Shown in pieces: positions 35,022 to 44,676 of a DNA stretch of 64,000 nt. Position 1 is the first letter of the stretch, and the number at the start of each line of letters is the position of its first letter. The stretch is from Streptomyces sp. SAI-127 (GTDB lineage Bacteria; Actinomycetota; Actinomycetes; Streptomycetales; Streptomycetaceae): positions 8,204,501-8,268,500 of the forward strand of contig NZ_JARXYJ010000001.1 of NCBI RefSeq assembly GCF_029894425.1. Direction: 5' to 3'. The notes under the pieces are model-generated. The model was not told the DNA's origin, ran no database searches, and saw only the letters and a list, made by a program, of their open reading frames with translations. The position numbers were made by a program, and so were the translations under genes.

Positions 35022-35744
35022 CTACGACGAGCGCTGGGCCCACTCGTACTGGACCAGTCCCTCGGCCACCAACTGAGCGTTGGACAGGGCTGGTCGGCCG
35101 TCCGGCAGGACCAGTGTGTCCTCCAGGCCCACTCGGGTCGCGAGGCCCAGCCGGCCTGCCAACCGCAGCACCGGCCAGGCGCCGGCGCCCTCGCCGTGCA
35201 GCAGCACGGGGCGGCCGTGCGACGGCCCGAGCTCGGCCAGGAGCGTGCGCGCGGACGCCTCCGCCGCCTGCGTGTCCGTCACCTCCGCGAGGACCCGCAG
35301 CACCTTCGGCCCGAGCGGCGACACCGTGAACCTCGCCGCCGCCTCCGTCGCCGACCAGATACCGGCCTCCACGCCGACCCCCAGGTCGATCAGCGCGGCG
35401 ACGATCTCCTCGGCACCCGGCTCGTGCCAGTTCACCGAGGCGTGGTCGGGCAGCACCGTCCAGTCCCGGACCCGGGCGAGCCGGGCCGCGGGGTCCGGTT
35501 CCGCCCAGGCGCCGGTGGTCACTCCGACCGGGACCGACACCCGTGCACGGATCGCCTCAAGTGTCGCCGCGACCACCCGCGGCGACAGACTGTCCCGCCC
35601 GCAAGGCGTCTTGGGGTGGACATGGATGTCCGTGGCGCCCGCAGCGACGGCCTCGGCCGCCGCCTGCGCCATGGACTCGGGGGTGAGCGGCACCGCCGTT
35701 CCGTCGGCGGCCCCGCGCGGGCCGTTGAGACACACCTGCACCAT
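35022..35744 (-). CDS. 3-keto-5-aminohexanoate cleavage protein (BKACE family)
   Basis: 240 aa TIM-barrel enzyme of the beta-keto acid cleavage family, which condenses a beta-keto acid with acetyl-CoA to give acetoacetate and an acyl-CoA. The metal-binding pair is in DIHVHPKT (HVH); a later Glu in RVGLEDTL completes the site. The N-terminus VQVCLNGPRG is typical. It is shorter than lysine-pathway Kce enzymes (about 270-310 aa), so the substrate is uncertain. A GGTGCC-N4-GGCACC palindrome lies 9 bp upstream (35753-35768). Confidence 0.9.
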   Translation of the reverse strand: MVQVCLNGPRGAADGTAVPLTPESMAQAAAEAVAAGATDIHVHPKTPCGRDSLSPRVVAATLEAIRARVSVPVGVTTGAWAEPDPAARLARVRDWTVLPDHASVNWHEPGAEEIVAALIDLGVGVEAGIWSATEAAARFTVSPLGPKVLRVLAEVTDTQAAEASARTLLAELGPSHGRPVLLHGEGAGAWPVLRLAGRLGLATRVGLEDTLVLPDGRPALSNAQLVAEGLVQYEWAQRSS

Positions 35745-35835
35745 TCCTCGATGGTGCCAGGCGGCACCGACGGTTCAAGCCCGTCAGAACAGGGGGTGCG
35801 GCATCCCCGGCGCACCCCCGGTGCGCTCACACGCT

Positions 35836-36438
35836 CTAGGCCGACATCAGCAACCGTCCGCGCCTGGCGTCCGCCAGGGCGTCGGGTGTGAGCACGGGCC
35901 GCGGCACCAGGATCCCGCAGTCCGTGCAGACCGGTCCGGTCGAGGGCTCGTGGTCCAGTTCGTACTTCCAGACGAGCCGCTCTCCGTCGCACACCGGGCA
36001 CACCGCGCCCGGTTCGCGCTCCAGCGCGGAGATCAGCCTGCGCAGCACCTCGGCCAGCGAGTCATCGGGATGCACCCGGGGATCGTCGCACCATGCGACT
36101 CCGAAACCGCCCCAGGTCAGCCGGTGCCAGTCGTCCACACTGCCCGGCCTGCGCAACCCGTCGTGCTTCTCCTTCTTGCGCCGCTCGGCGAACTCGACCT
36201 CGTAGGCCAGCCAGACCGAACGCGCCTCCTCCAACTCCTCCAGTGCGGCCACGAGCCGCACTGGGTCGGGGGAGCGGTCCTCGGGACCGAATCCCGCCCG
36301 GGAGCACAAGTGGTCCCAGGTCGCCCTGTGCCCGTAAGGAGCGAACCGCTCAAGGCACTTGCGCAGCGAGTAGCGCCGAAGCGCCAGATCGCACCGCGGG
36401 TCTCGCACCTGTCTCGCCAGACTCCGGAAACCGGCCAT
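35836..36438 (-). CDS. hypothetical zinc-ribbon protein
   Basis: 200 aa, no signal peptide. The C-terminus has two CxxC pairs (CPVCDG and CTDCG) 20 residues apart, a likely zinc ribbon. The N-terminal part is rich in Arg and aromatic residues (LRKCLERFAPYGHRATWDHL, LEELEEARSVWLAYEVEF). I do not recognise the family. Zinc ribbons often bind nucleic acid or protein, but no function can be assigned. Transcribed divergently from the penicillin acylase gene. Confidence 0.75.
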   Translation of the reverse strand: MAGFRSLARQVRDPRCDLALRRYSLRKCLERFAPYGHRATWDHLCSRAGFGPEDRSPDPVRLVAALEELEEARSVWLAYEVEFAERRKKEKHDGLRRPGSVDDWHRLTWGGFGVAWCDDPRVHPDDSLAEVLRRLISALEREPGAVCPVCDGERLVWKYELDHEPSTGPVCTDCGILVPRPVLTPDALADARRGRLLMSA

Positions 36439-36673
36439 CGCCCTGCACCTCCGTCACACCTGCACCTGTACTTCGGTCACTTCGGCGTCGTCGCCGTGCG
36501 GACTTCGCACGACGTTGCCGAATAGACGTATCGACAAGCGATTTGGCTCCATCCGATTTCCGATGCCCCCCATAAGCTCGAGAACCCCTGCCAAAACTTG
36601 ACACATGTTCATCTTCAATCTCGGGGATACCGGCGGTAACGTCCGGCCACACCCCCCGTCGGTTGGAGCTGCC

Positions 36674-39460
36674 ATGCCACGGCGCACCTCACGCACCGCA
36701 CTCGACAGACTGAGAACTCCCGGCAGACTCACCGGGTTCCTGAAGACCGCATCCATATGCGTCCTGATTGCCGGTCTTTTGTCCCCGCTCGCCCAGACGG
36801 CGTCGGCCGCCGAGGCCGCGGCGGCGAACGACTACTGCGGCGGCCAGTGTTCCGACATCCTGCCGCCCGGCGAGAACGGCAACGCGACCCTCGCGCAGGT
36901 CCTCCTCAACCAGGCCTTCGGTACCCAGCCCGACCACGCCGAGGACCAGCTCGGTCCCTACGCCAACCTGGCCAAGGGCTACCCGACGCTCACCAACTCC
37001 ACGATCAACACGTTCTTCAACGACGCCTCGTTCGGGGTCCCCTCCGACCAAGTCGCCTCCACTCTCAGTCCCGCGGGCCGCACCGACGTGAAGATCGTCC
37101 GTGACAAGAAGACGGGTGTGCCGCACATCACCGGTACCACCAGATACGGCACCGAGTTCGGCGCCGGCTATGCGGCGGCCCAGGACCGGCTGTGGCTCAT
37201 GGACGTCTTCCGGCACGTCGGCCGCGGCCGGCTCACCGCCTTCGCCGGCGGTGACCCCTCCAACCAGGGCCTGGAACAACAGTTCTGGCGCAACGCCCCC
37301 TACAGCGAGGCCGACCTCCAGGCGCAGATCGACAACGCCGTCGCGAACAACGGAGCCCGCGGCCAGCAGGCCCTCGCCGACGCCAACGCCTACCTCGCCG
37401 GCATCAACTCCTACATCGACGCCTCCGACAGCGGCCGTTACTTCCCCGGCGAGTACGTCCTGACCGGCCACAAGGACTCCGTCACCAACGCCGGCACCAT
37501 CGACCACTTCAAGATCACCGACCTGGTCGCGCTGGCCTCCGTCATCGGCGCCCTGTTCGGTTCCGGGGGCGGCGGCGAGGTCAACAACGCGATCTCGCTG
37601 CTGGCCGCCCAGGAGCACTACGGCGTGACGAAGGGCACCGAGGTCTGGGAGTCCTTCCGCGAGCGCAACGACCCCGAGGCCGTCCTCACCGTCCACAACG
37701 GCGAGAGCTTCCCGTACGCCGCCAAGCCCGCGAACGCGCAGGGCGAGGCGCTGCCCGACGCCGGTTCGGTGACCACCCAACCACTGGTCTACGACGCCAC
37801 GGGCACCGGAGGCGACCAGAGCGCGAGCGCGGCCTCCGCCACGGCGACCGCGAACGCGCTCACCTCGGCCAAGCGCGGCATGTCCAACGCCCTTGTCGTC
37901 AGCGGCAAGTACACGGCCAGCGGCCACCCGGTCGCCGTCTTCGGACCGCAGACCGGCTACTTCGCGCCCCAGCTCCTCATGCTCCAGGAGATCCAGGGCC
38001 CCGGCATCAGCGCCCGCGGCGCCTCCTTCGCGGGCCTGAGCATGTACGTCGAACTCGGCCGCGGCCAGGACTACTCGTGGTCCGCCACGACCTCCGGCCA
38101 GGACATCATCGACACCTACGCCGTCGAGCTGTGCCAGGACGACTACCACTACCTCTACCACGGCACCTGCACCGCCATGGAGAAGATCGAGCAGAAGAAC
38201 TCCTGGGCCCCGACCACGGCCGACGGCACCGCCGCGGGCTCGTACACCATGAGGGTCTGGCGCACGAAGTACGGTCCTGTCGAGTACCGGGCGACCGTCG
38301 GCGGCAAGAAGGTCGCCTACACCACCCTGCGCTCCTCCTACCTCCACGAGGCCGACTCGATCATCGGCTTCCAGATGCTGAACGACCCGGACTACGTCAA
38401 GAGCCCGCAGACCTTCCAGAGCGCGGTGCAGCACATCAACTACACCTTCAACTGGTTCTACGCCGACTCCACGCACACCGCGTACTACAACAGCGGGAAC
38501 AACCCGGTGCGCGCGTCCGGCGTCGACGCCGAGTTCCCGGTGTGGGCGCAGGCGGCGTACGAGTGGAGGAACTGGAACCCGACGACGAACACCGCCGACT
38601 ACACGCCTGCCTCCGCGCACCCCAACTCGCTCGACCAGGACTACTACATCTCCTGGAACAACAAGCAGGCGCTCGACTACGCGACGGCCTCCTGGGGCGA
38701 CGGGTCCGTGCATCGCGGCAATCTGCTGGAAGACCGCGTGAAGAAGCTGGTCGCCGCGGGCGGGGTCACCCGGGCCTCGCTGGTGAAGGCCATGGCGGAC
38801 GCGTCCCTCGCCGACCTGCGCGCGGAGGACGTCCTCCCGGATCTGCTCAAGGTGATCAACAGCTCGACGGTCACCGACTCCACGGCCGCGGCCGCGGTGA
38901 GCAAGCTCCAGGCGTGGCTGACGGCCGGCGGCAAGCGCACCGAGACGTCGGCGGGTTCGAAGAAGTACTCCGACGCCGACGCGATCCGCATCCTGGACGC
39001 ATGGTGGCCGCTGCTGGCACAGGGCATCTTCGAACCGGGCCTCGGCACCGGCCTGTACACCGCCTTCCAGGCCAACCTGCCCGTCGACGAATCCCCTTCG
39101 GCCGCGCACGGACCCACCGGCGCACACGCGGGCAGCTCCTTCCAGTACGGCTGGTGGAGCTACGTCGACAAGGACGTCCGCGCGGTGCTCGGTGAGAGCG
39201 TGCGGGGTCCGCTGGCCGACAAGTACTGCGGCGGCGGCAGCCTCGGCGCCTGCCGGGACATCCTGATCAGCACCCTGAAGACCGCGGCCGGCAAGACCGC
39301 GGCCCAGGTCTACCCCGGCGACGACCTGTGCTCGGCGGGCGACCAGTGGTGCGCCGACTCGATCGTGCAGCGCACCCTGGGAGGCATCAAGCACTACAAC
39401 ATCAGCTGGCAGAACCGTCCGACCTTCCAGCAGGTGGTGGAGTTCACTTCGCACCGTTAG
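36674..39460 (+). CDS. penicillin acylase family protein (secreted N-terminal nucleophile hydrolase)
   Basis: 928 aa. Signal peptide with a long hydrophobic core (TASICVLIAGLLSPLAQTAS, about residues 25-44). The alpha-chain region starts VKIVRDKKTGVPHI, with YAAAQDRLWLMDVFR. The processing site is GMSNALVVSG, where the Ser becomes the N-terminal nucleophile after autocleavage; most relatives have GSN here. The beta chain continues to the C-terminus. Likely acts outside the cell on N-acyl amides such as acyl-homoserine lactones, lipopeptides or beta-lactams. ATG was chosen for GGAGC upstream; an earlier ATG at 36605 would place the signal peptide too deep. A TTGACA lies at 36598. Confidence 0.93.
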   Translation: MPRRTSRTALDRLRTPGRLTGFLKTASICVLIAGLLSPLAQTASAAEAAAANDYCGGQCSDILPPGENGNATLAQVLLNQAFGTQPDHAEDQLGPYANLAKGYPTLTNSTINTFFNDASFGVPSDQVASTLSPAGRTDVKIVRDKKTGVPHITGTTRYGTEFGAGYAAAQDRLWLMDVFRHVGRGRLTAFAGGDPSNQGLEQQFWRNAPYSEADLQAQIDNAVANNGARGQQALADANAYLAGINSYIDASDSGRYFPGEYVLTGHKDSVTNAGTIDHFKITDLVALASVIGALFGSGGGGEVNNAISLLAAQEHYGVTKGTEVWESFRERNDPEAVLTVHNGESFPYAAKPANAQGEALPDAGSVTTQPLVYDATGTGGDQSASAASATATANALTSAKRGMSNALVVSGKYTASGHPVAVFGPQTGYFAPQLLMLQEIQGPGISARGASFAGLSMYVELGRGQDYSWSATTSGQDIIDTYAVELCQDDYHYLYHGTCTAMEKIEQKNSWAPTTADGTAAGSYTMRVWRTKYGPVEYRATVGGKKVAYTTLRSSYLHEADSIIGFQMLNDPDYVKSPQTFQSAVQHINYTFNWFYADSTHTAYYNSGNNPVRASGVDAEFPVWAQAAYEWRNWNPTTNTADYTPASAHPNSLDQDYYISWNNKQALDYATASWGDGSVHRGNLLEDRVKKLVAAGGVTRASLVKAMADASLADLRAEDVLPDLLKVINSSTVTDSTAAAAVSKLQAWLTAGGKRTETSAGSKKYSDADAIRILDAWWPLLAQGIFEPGLGTGLYTAFQANLPVDESPSAAHGPTGAHAGSSFQYGWWSYVDKDVRAVLGESVRGPLADKYCGGGSLGACRDILISTLKTAAGKTAAQVYPGDDLCSAGDQWCADSIVQRTLGGIKHYNISWQNRPTFQQVVEFTSHR

Positions 39461-39479
39461 GCCGACGGCCGGCGGCGGG

Positions 39480-40794
39480 TCAGCGGATACGGCCCGCCGC
39501 CAGCACCAGTTGGGCCAGTTCGCGGTGGCAGATGTCGCTGTGCGCGCCCGAGGGCGGACCGCCGCGCCTCACGACGGCCGCCGCGTCGACGTTCACGCAG
39601 CCCTTCGCGGGGAGCTTCCTGAGGGCGTCGGCCAGCTTGACGGACGGTGTGTCCGGCACCGCCTGCACGCCGTCGTGGCCCATCGCCCCCCACTTGGCGC
39701 CCAGGGTCCGGCCGAGGTCGAAGGCCGCCACGCCCTGGGCGTCACCCGCCATGCGCGAGGCCAGCGGATACAGGGTGCCGAGCGCCGAGTCATGGCCGGA
39801 GAAACAGCACACGAGCGGTCCGTCGACGCGGTTCTGCTGTCCCTGGAGCACACCTCCCGCGCGCGTGTCGTGCGGCAGCCGGGTCGCGAACGCGTAGTGC
39901 GAGAAGGCCCCTTGGAGCAGCGTGACGGACTTGACCGTCCGCACCCCCTCCGGGAGCCCGCGCAGTGCGAACGACACCAGCCGGCCCCCGAAGCTGTGCC
40001 CCACCAGGTGCACCCGCACCCCGGGCGCCGCCTTCGCGAGCTGCCCGATCACCCGGCCGAGCCCGCGCTCGCCCACCGTGCCCGCGCGCCGCTTCATCGC
40101 GTAGTACGTGCCCTGCCGCAGCAGTTCGTGCGCCCCGTCCCACGGGTTGGGAATCGTGAACCCCTCTACTCCGTCCGGGGATTCGAGATGGGCGAGGGCT
40201 CGCGCGAACTCCTCGCACACCGTCGCCGCGGACCCGGCGAAGATCACCGGCTCGTCCTGCGGCACCCCCTCGGCCAGCGTGTCCGCCGCGAACAACGCCT
40301 GCGGCCCAGGGGGCACGACGTCCACCAGCATCCGCACCAGCCGCCCGAACTCCTCCAGCTCGGCCTCCTCAGGAGGTTGCTGATCGAGGAGCCGGGACAA
40401 CTGGTCGATGACGGTGGCCCGGCCCGGGAAGGTCTCGAGCAGTGCGTGCCGGGTGTCCTTGTCGAGCACCGGACGCGGCGGCATCTCGCGCGGCCACGGA
40501 CCGCGGGAAGTCCGGGATCGGCTCGTCGGAGAACCGCATCGACGGCCATACGACCCCCACGTACCCGAGCCTCGCCGCCGGCGCGAGCTGCGGGAACGGG
40601 GCGAAGAAGCGGCTGTAGAGCCGGGTCGCCCCCGAGCGGTCGCTGTTCCAGCCGTGCGAGAAGACGACCACGTCCTTGACGCCCCGGTCCACCACCTCCG
40701 CGAGCAGCCGGTCCCGCCGGCCGGTGTCCGGGTCGCCGTCCGCGTCGAACGTCAGCTCCCAGTACGGCGTCACACTCATCGCCGGATCCGCCAT
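39480..40794 (-). pseudogene. alpha/beta hydrolase-fold protein, frameshifted
   Basis: Two overlapping frames hold the two halves of one hydrolase. The first (from ATG 40794, with GAGGGGG upstream) has the oxyanion-strand motif VVVFSHGWN. The second has the nucleophile elbow GHSFGG and runs to 39480. The span is 1315 bp, one base over a multiple of three. Near 40481-40490 (GCGCGAGATGCC on the minus strand), removing one base joins PDFPRSVAAR to the following MPPRPVLDKD in one frame. Neither half alone makes a working hydrolase. It could be a real mutation or a sequence error. No signal peptide; substrate unknown. Confidence 0.8.
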
Positions 40795-40866
40795 CGCCGA
40801 CCCCCTCGTCCCCCGTAGTGGTGCGCATCGTCCTACTACCGGGCGAAGTTGGCCATACTCCACGGC

Positions 40867-42099
40867 TCATCCGTAGAGGAGGTAATTTTTTCGAATCCGT
40901 CGGAAAGCCGTCAGCTCCTCCCGCCAGCCCGCCACGACCTCGTCGGCACCGGCGCCGGCGTCGATCATCGTGCGGACCCGGGTGGAGCCGGTGAGCTTGT
41001 CGATCCAGTTGTCCGCCCGCCAACCGAAGCCGGACCAGGCCTTCTTGGCGGTCACGAGCAGGGCGATGCCGGTGCGGACGGGGTCGTAGGCGGGCTGGTC
41101 GTGGACGTGGATCTGTACGCCGCCGACCGTCTTGCCCTGGAACTTGGAGAAGGTGGGGGCGAAGTAGGCCTCCCGGAAGTGCACGCCGGGCAGGCCGAGT
41201 TCGTTGGCGGCGGCGGCCCAGCGGCCGTCCAGGCCTTCCGCGCCCAGCAGTTCGAAGGGGCGGGTGGTGCCGCGGCCCTCCGAGAGGTTCGTGCCCTCGA
41301 AGAGACAGGTGCCGGAGTACACCAGGGCGGTGTCGGGGGTCGGCATGTTCGGGCTCGGGGGGACCCAGGGGAGGTTCCAGGCGTCGTAGAACTCCGAGCG
41401 CTTCCAGCCCGTCATCAGGACCGTGTCCAGGGCGACGGGCGAGGTGAGGAACTCACCGTTGAAGAGACGGGCCAGCTCCGCCACGGTCATTCCGTGTGCC
41501 TGGGAGATGGGCTGTCTGCCCACGAAGGTCGCGAACTCCTTGTGCAGGACCGGGCCCTGGGCCGCACGGCCGGTGACCGGGTTCGGGCGGTCCAGGACGA
41601 CGAAGCGCTTCCCCGCGAGCTGTGCCGCCTCCATGCAGTCGTACAGGGTCCAGATGTACGTGTAGAAGCGCGCGCCCACGTCCTGGATGTCGAAGACGAT
41701 CGTGTCCACGCCGGAGGCGGTGAAGATGTCGGCGAGGGGCCTGCCGCTCTTGAGGTACGTGTCGTAGACGGGGAGCCCGGTCGCCGGGTCGTCGTAGCGG
41801 CCCTCGGAGCCGCCCGCCTGCGCGGTGCCCCGGAAGCCGTGTTCGGGGCCGAAGACGGCGGTCAGGTCGACGCGGGGGTCGGCGTGCATCACGTCGACGA
41901 TGTGCTGGACGTCCCGGGTGACGCCGGTGGGGTTGGTGACGATGCCGATACGCTCGCCGCTGAGCTGTTCGTAGCCGGATGCGGCGAGGTTCTCGAAGCC
42001 GGTTCGCCTTCGGGGCTTGGCCGCGGAGGCGGGTGGCGCTGAGGTGAGTGAGGCTGCTGCCGTTGTCGCTGCGAGGAGAGCTCGTCTGGATAGGCGCAT
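40867..42099 (-). CDS. DUF1343 family exo-beta-N-acetylmuramidase (NamZ type)
   Basis: 410 aa. A twin-arginine-like signal (RLSRRALLAATTAAASLTSA) ends in APPASAA, so it is exported. Family signatures follow: IGIVTNPTGVTRDVQHIVDV, VFGPEHGFRG, FDIQDVGARFYTYIWTLYDC, VLDRPNP, SEGRGTTRPFELLGA and a DAGAGADE-like end. NamZ enzymes remove N-acetylmuramic acid from peptidoglycan fragments, so it probably recycles wall material. The start at 42099 is favoured because the Tat motif follows it at once; a longer frame opens at 42162 inside the operator. Confidence 0.9.
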   Translation of the reverse strand: MRLSRRALLAATTAAASLTSAPPASAAKPRRRTGFENLAASGYEQLSGERIGIVTNPTGVTRDVQHIVDVMHADPRVDLTAVFGPEHGFRGTAQAGGSEGRYDDPATGLPVYDTYLKSGRPLADIFTASGVDTIVFDIQDVGARFYTYIWTLYDCMEAAQLAGKRFVVLDRPNPVTGRAAQGPVLHKEFATFVGRQPISQAHGMTVAELARLFNGEFLTSPVALDTVLMTGWKRSEFYDAWNLPWVPPSPNMPTPDTALVYSGTCLFEGTNLSEGRGTTRPFELLGAEGLDGRWAAAANELGLPGVHFREAYFAPTFSKFQGKTVGGVQIHVHDQPAYDPVRTGIALLVTAKKAWSGFGWRADNWIDKLTGSTRVRTMIDAGAGADEVVAGWREELTAFRRIRKNYLLYG

Positions 42100-42159
42100 G
42101 AGGTGCACGGTAGGCGCTGCCGCGCGTTGTGGGGAGGTTTCCCTCACCCTTTCCTTCAA

Positions 42160-42179
42160 CATACCGACCGGTTAGTCTG
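42160..42179. promoter_or_regulatory. 20 bp palindrome-like operator, copy 3 of 4
   Basis: CATACCGACCGGTTAGTCTG matches CATACCGACCGGTCGGTATG at 17 of 20. It lies 34 bp before the SDR gene, in the gap shared with NamZ, so it may govern one or both. Confidence 0.7.
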
Positions 42180-42212
42180 GGCCCGCAGTCGAGCCGCAGT
42201 CGAAGGAGACCG

Positions 42213-42986
42213 ATGGTGGAAGCCCTGCAGGGTGCCGGAGTGGTTGTGACCGGAGCGGGAGGTGGCATCGGGGCCGCGCTGGCCCGGCGGTTTGCTGCGG
42301 AAGGGGCCCGGGTCGTCGTCAATGACCTCGACGCCGGCCGCGCGAAGGCCGTGGCCGAGGAGATCGGGGGCATCGCCGTCGCCGGGGACGCCTCCGCCGT
42401 CGTCTCCGACGCCCGCGACGCGCTCGGCGGCAACGTCGACGTGTACTGCGCCAACGCCGGTGTCGCCTTCGGCGGAGGGAATGCCGACGAGCCGCTCGAC
42501 GAGACCGGCTGGGCCACTTCCTGGGACGTGAACGTCATGGCGCACGTGCGGGCCGCCCACGCGCTGCTTCCGGGGTGGCTGGAGCGGGGGAGCGGGCGGT
42601 TCGTGTCGACCGTCTCCGCCGCGGGGCTGCTGACCATGATCGGGGCCGCTCCCTACGCCGTCACCAAGCACGGGGCGTACGCCTTCGCCGAGTACCTGTC
42701 GCTGACGTACCGGCACCGGGGGATCAAGGTGCACGCGATCTGTCCGCAGGGCGTGCGGACCGACATGCTCGCGGCCACCGGCACCGCCGGGGACCTGGTG
42801 CTCCAGCCGACCGCCGTCGAACCGGAGGATGTGGCCGAGGCGCTGTTCCGGGGGATCGAGGAGGACCGGTTCCTGATCCTGCCGCACCCGGAGGTCGCCG
42901 AGTACTACCAGGCGCGGGCCGCCGAGCCCGATCGCTGGCTGGCCGGCATGAACCACCTCCAGCGCAAGTGGGAGGAGGTCCGATGA
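42213..42986 (+). CDS. SDR family oxidoreductase
   Basis: 257 aa classical short-chain dehydrogenase. Cofactor motif TGAGGGIG (residues 13-20), NAG motif in YCANAGVAFGG, catalytic Ser in STVSAAG and YAVTKHG (Y-x3-K). The C-terminus is LAGMNHLQRKWEE. Start ATG preceded by AAGGAG. It is translationally coupled to the acyl-CoA synthetase (ATGA overlap). In context it probably oxidises a hydroxyacyl or related alcohol intermediate. Direct substrate evidence is lacking. Confidence 0.94.
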   Translation: MVEALQGAGVVVTGAGGGIGAALARRFAAEGARVVVNDLDAGRAKAVAEEIGGIAVAGDASAVVSDARDALGGNVDVYCANAGVAFGGGNADEPLDETGWATSWDVNVMAHVRAAHALLPGWLERGSGRFVSTVSAAGLLTMIGAAPYAVTKHGAYAFAEYLSLTYRHRGIKVHAICPQGVRTDMLAATGTAGDLVLQPTAVEPEDVAEALFRGIEEDRFLILPHPEVAEYYQARAAEPDRWLAGMNHLQRKWEEVR

Positions 42987-44650
42987 GCGAGTCCCGTTAC
43001 GCCGCCAAGCCCTGGCTGGCGCTGCTCAGCGAGGCCCAGCGCGGGCCGATCGAGCCCGACGACTCGCTCGTGCACACCCTGCGGCGGGCCGTCGCCGAGG
43101 CACCGGAGCGGCCCTTCCTCGCCTACTTCGACGGACGGCTCAGCTATCGCGAGGTCGACGAGCTGAGCGACTCCGTCGCCGGGCACCTCGCCGCGCGCGG
43201 TCTGGAGCGCGGGGACCGGGTGGCGGTCCTGCTCCAGAACTCCCCGCTGTTCGTGCTCGCGCTGCTCGGTGCCTGGAAGGCGGGCGCGGTCGTCGTGCCC
43301 GTCAACCCCATGTACAAGTCGGGGGAGGTCGGCCATGTCCTGCGGGACGGTGAGGTGACCGCGCTGATCTGCTCCGACCGGGCCTGGGAGTCGTATCTGC
43401 GCGAGACGGCGGCCGGCTCGGCGGTGCGGATCGTGCTGACCGGGTGCGAGTTGGATTTCCAGACCCGCGGGGACGCGCGCGTGCTCACCTTCGAGCGGTT
43501 GCCGCAGGCCGAGGACGCCGACGACCTGGTCGCCGTCGCCGGGGCCGGGCACAAGGCGCCCGAAGGACGGGACGTCACACCCTCCGACATCGCGCTCATC
43601 AGCTACACCTCGGGGACGAGCGGCACGCCCAAGGGCGCCACCAACACCCACGGCAACATCATGTACAACGCCGAGCGGCAGCGCACCGGGCTCGGCCTGC
43701 CCGAGGCGCCCGTGTACTTCGCGCTGGCGCCCCTGTTCCACATCACCGGGATGGTCTGCCAGCTCGGGGCGTGTCTGAACAGCGTGGGCACGCTCGTGCT
43801 GGCGTACCGCTTCGAGGCGGGTGTCGTCCTGGAGGCCTTCGCCGAGCACCGGCCGCACTACACGGTCGGCCCGTCGACCGCCTTCATGGCCCTGGCCGCC
43901 CACCCGGACGTCACCCGTGAGCACTTCTCGTCCTTCGTCAACATCTCCTCGGGCGGGGCGCCGCTGCCGCCCGCCCTGGTGGAGAAGTTCCGGGCCGGCT
44001 TCGGGCCGTACATCCGCAACGGCTACGGGCTGACCGAGTGCTCCGCGCCCTGCGCCTCCGTGCCGCCGGAGCGGGAGGCGCCCGTCGACCCGGTGTCCGG
44101 GACGCTCGCCGTGGGCGTGCCGGGGCCCGAGACGGTCGTACGGATCGTCGACGACAGCGGCGTCGAGGTGCCCTTCGGGGAGCAGGGCGAGATCGTCGTG
44201 CGCGGGCCGCAGGTGGTGCCAGGCTACTGGCGGCGGCCGGAGGCGACCGCCGAGACCTTCCCGGACGGCGAGCTGCGCACGGGTGACATCGGGTTCATGG
44301 ACCCCGAGGGCTGGCTGTACGTCGTGGACCGCAAGAAGGACATGATCAACGCGTCCGGCTTCAAGGTGTGGCCGCGCGAGGTCGAGGACGTGCTGTACAC
44401 GCATCCGGCGGTGCGCGAGGCGGCCGTCGTCGGGGTGCCCGACGGGTACCGCGGGGAGACCGTCAAGGCGTACATCAGCCTCCGTCCGGGTGCGGAAACC
44501 GACCCCGATGCGCTCGCCGCGTACTGCAAGGAGAGACTGGCGGCCTACAAATACCCGCGGCAGGTGGAGATCCTGCCCGACTTGCCGAAGACGGCCAGTG
44601 GGAAGATCCTCCGGCGGGAACTCCGTTCCCCACCGCACAACAGCGCATGA
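42983..44650 (+). CDS. fatty acyl-CoA synthetase / AMP-dependent ligase
   Basis: 555 aa adenylate-forming enzyme that activates a carboxylic acid to its CoA thioester. Motifs: P-loop ISYTSGTSGTPKGATNTHGN, YGLTECSAPC, core DxxR/hinge in GDIGFMDPEGWLYVVDRKKD, and the C-terminal catalytic lysine in LPKTASGKILRREL. Starts in the SDR stop. It supplies the acyl-CoA used by neighbouring acyl-CoA dehydrogenase and kinase genes. Chain length cannot be told from sequence. Confidence 0.94.
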   Translation: MSESRYAAKPWLALLSEAQRGPIEPDDSLVHTLRRAVAEAPERPFLAYFDGRLSYREVDELSDSVAGHLAARGLERGDRVAVLLQNSPLFVLALLGAWKAGAVVVPVNPMYKSGEVGHVLRDGEVTALICSDRAWESYLRETAAGSAVRIVLTGCELDFQTRGDARVLTFERLPQAEDADDLVAVAGAGHKAPEGRDVTPSDIALISYTSGTSGTPKGATNTHGNIMYNAERQRTGLGLPEAPVYFALAPLFHITGMVCQLGACLNSVGTLVLAYRFEAGVVLEAFAEHRPHYTVGPSTAFMALAAHPDVTREHFSSFVNISSGGAPLPPALVEKFRAGFGPYIRNGYGLTECSAPCASVPPEREAPVDPVSGTLAVGVPGPETVVRIVDDSGVEVPFGEQGEIVVRGPQVVPGYWRRPEATAETFPDGELRTGDIGFMDPEGWLYVVDRKKDMINASGFKVWPREVEDVLYTHPAVREAAVVGVPDGYRGETVKAYISLRPGAETDPDALAAYCKERLAAYKYPRQVEILPDLPKTASGKILRRELRSPPHNSA

Positions 44651-44676
44651 CCTCTCGGAAGGCAGGTGGCGGCACA

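Noticed and set aside
34946..35073. Short plus-strand frame ending ELLGLPYDERWAHSYWTS
   Set aside because: Half of it is antisense to the BKACE C-terminus and it has no start; probably chance.
36689..39454. A 921-codon minus-strand frame opposite the penicillin acylase gene
   Set aside because: Repetitive Val/Gly/Arg translation with no domain; the plus strand has signal peptide and catalytic motifs.
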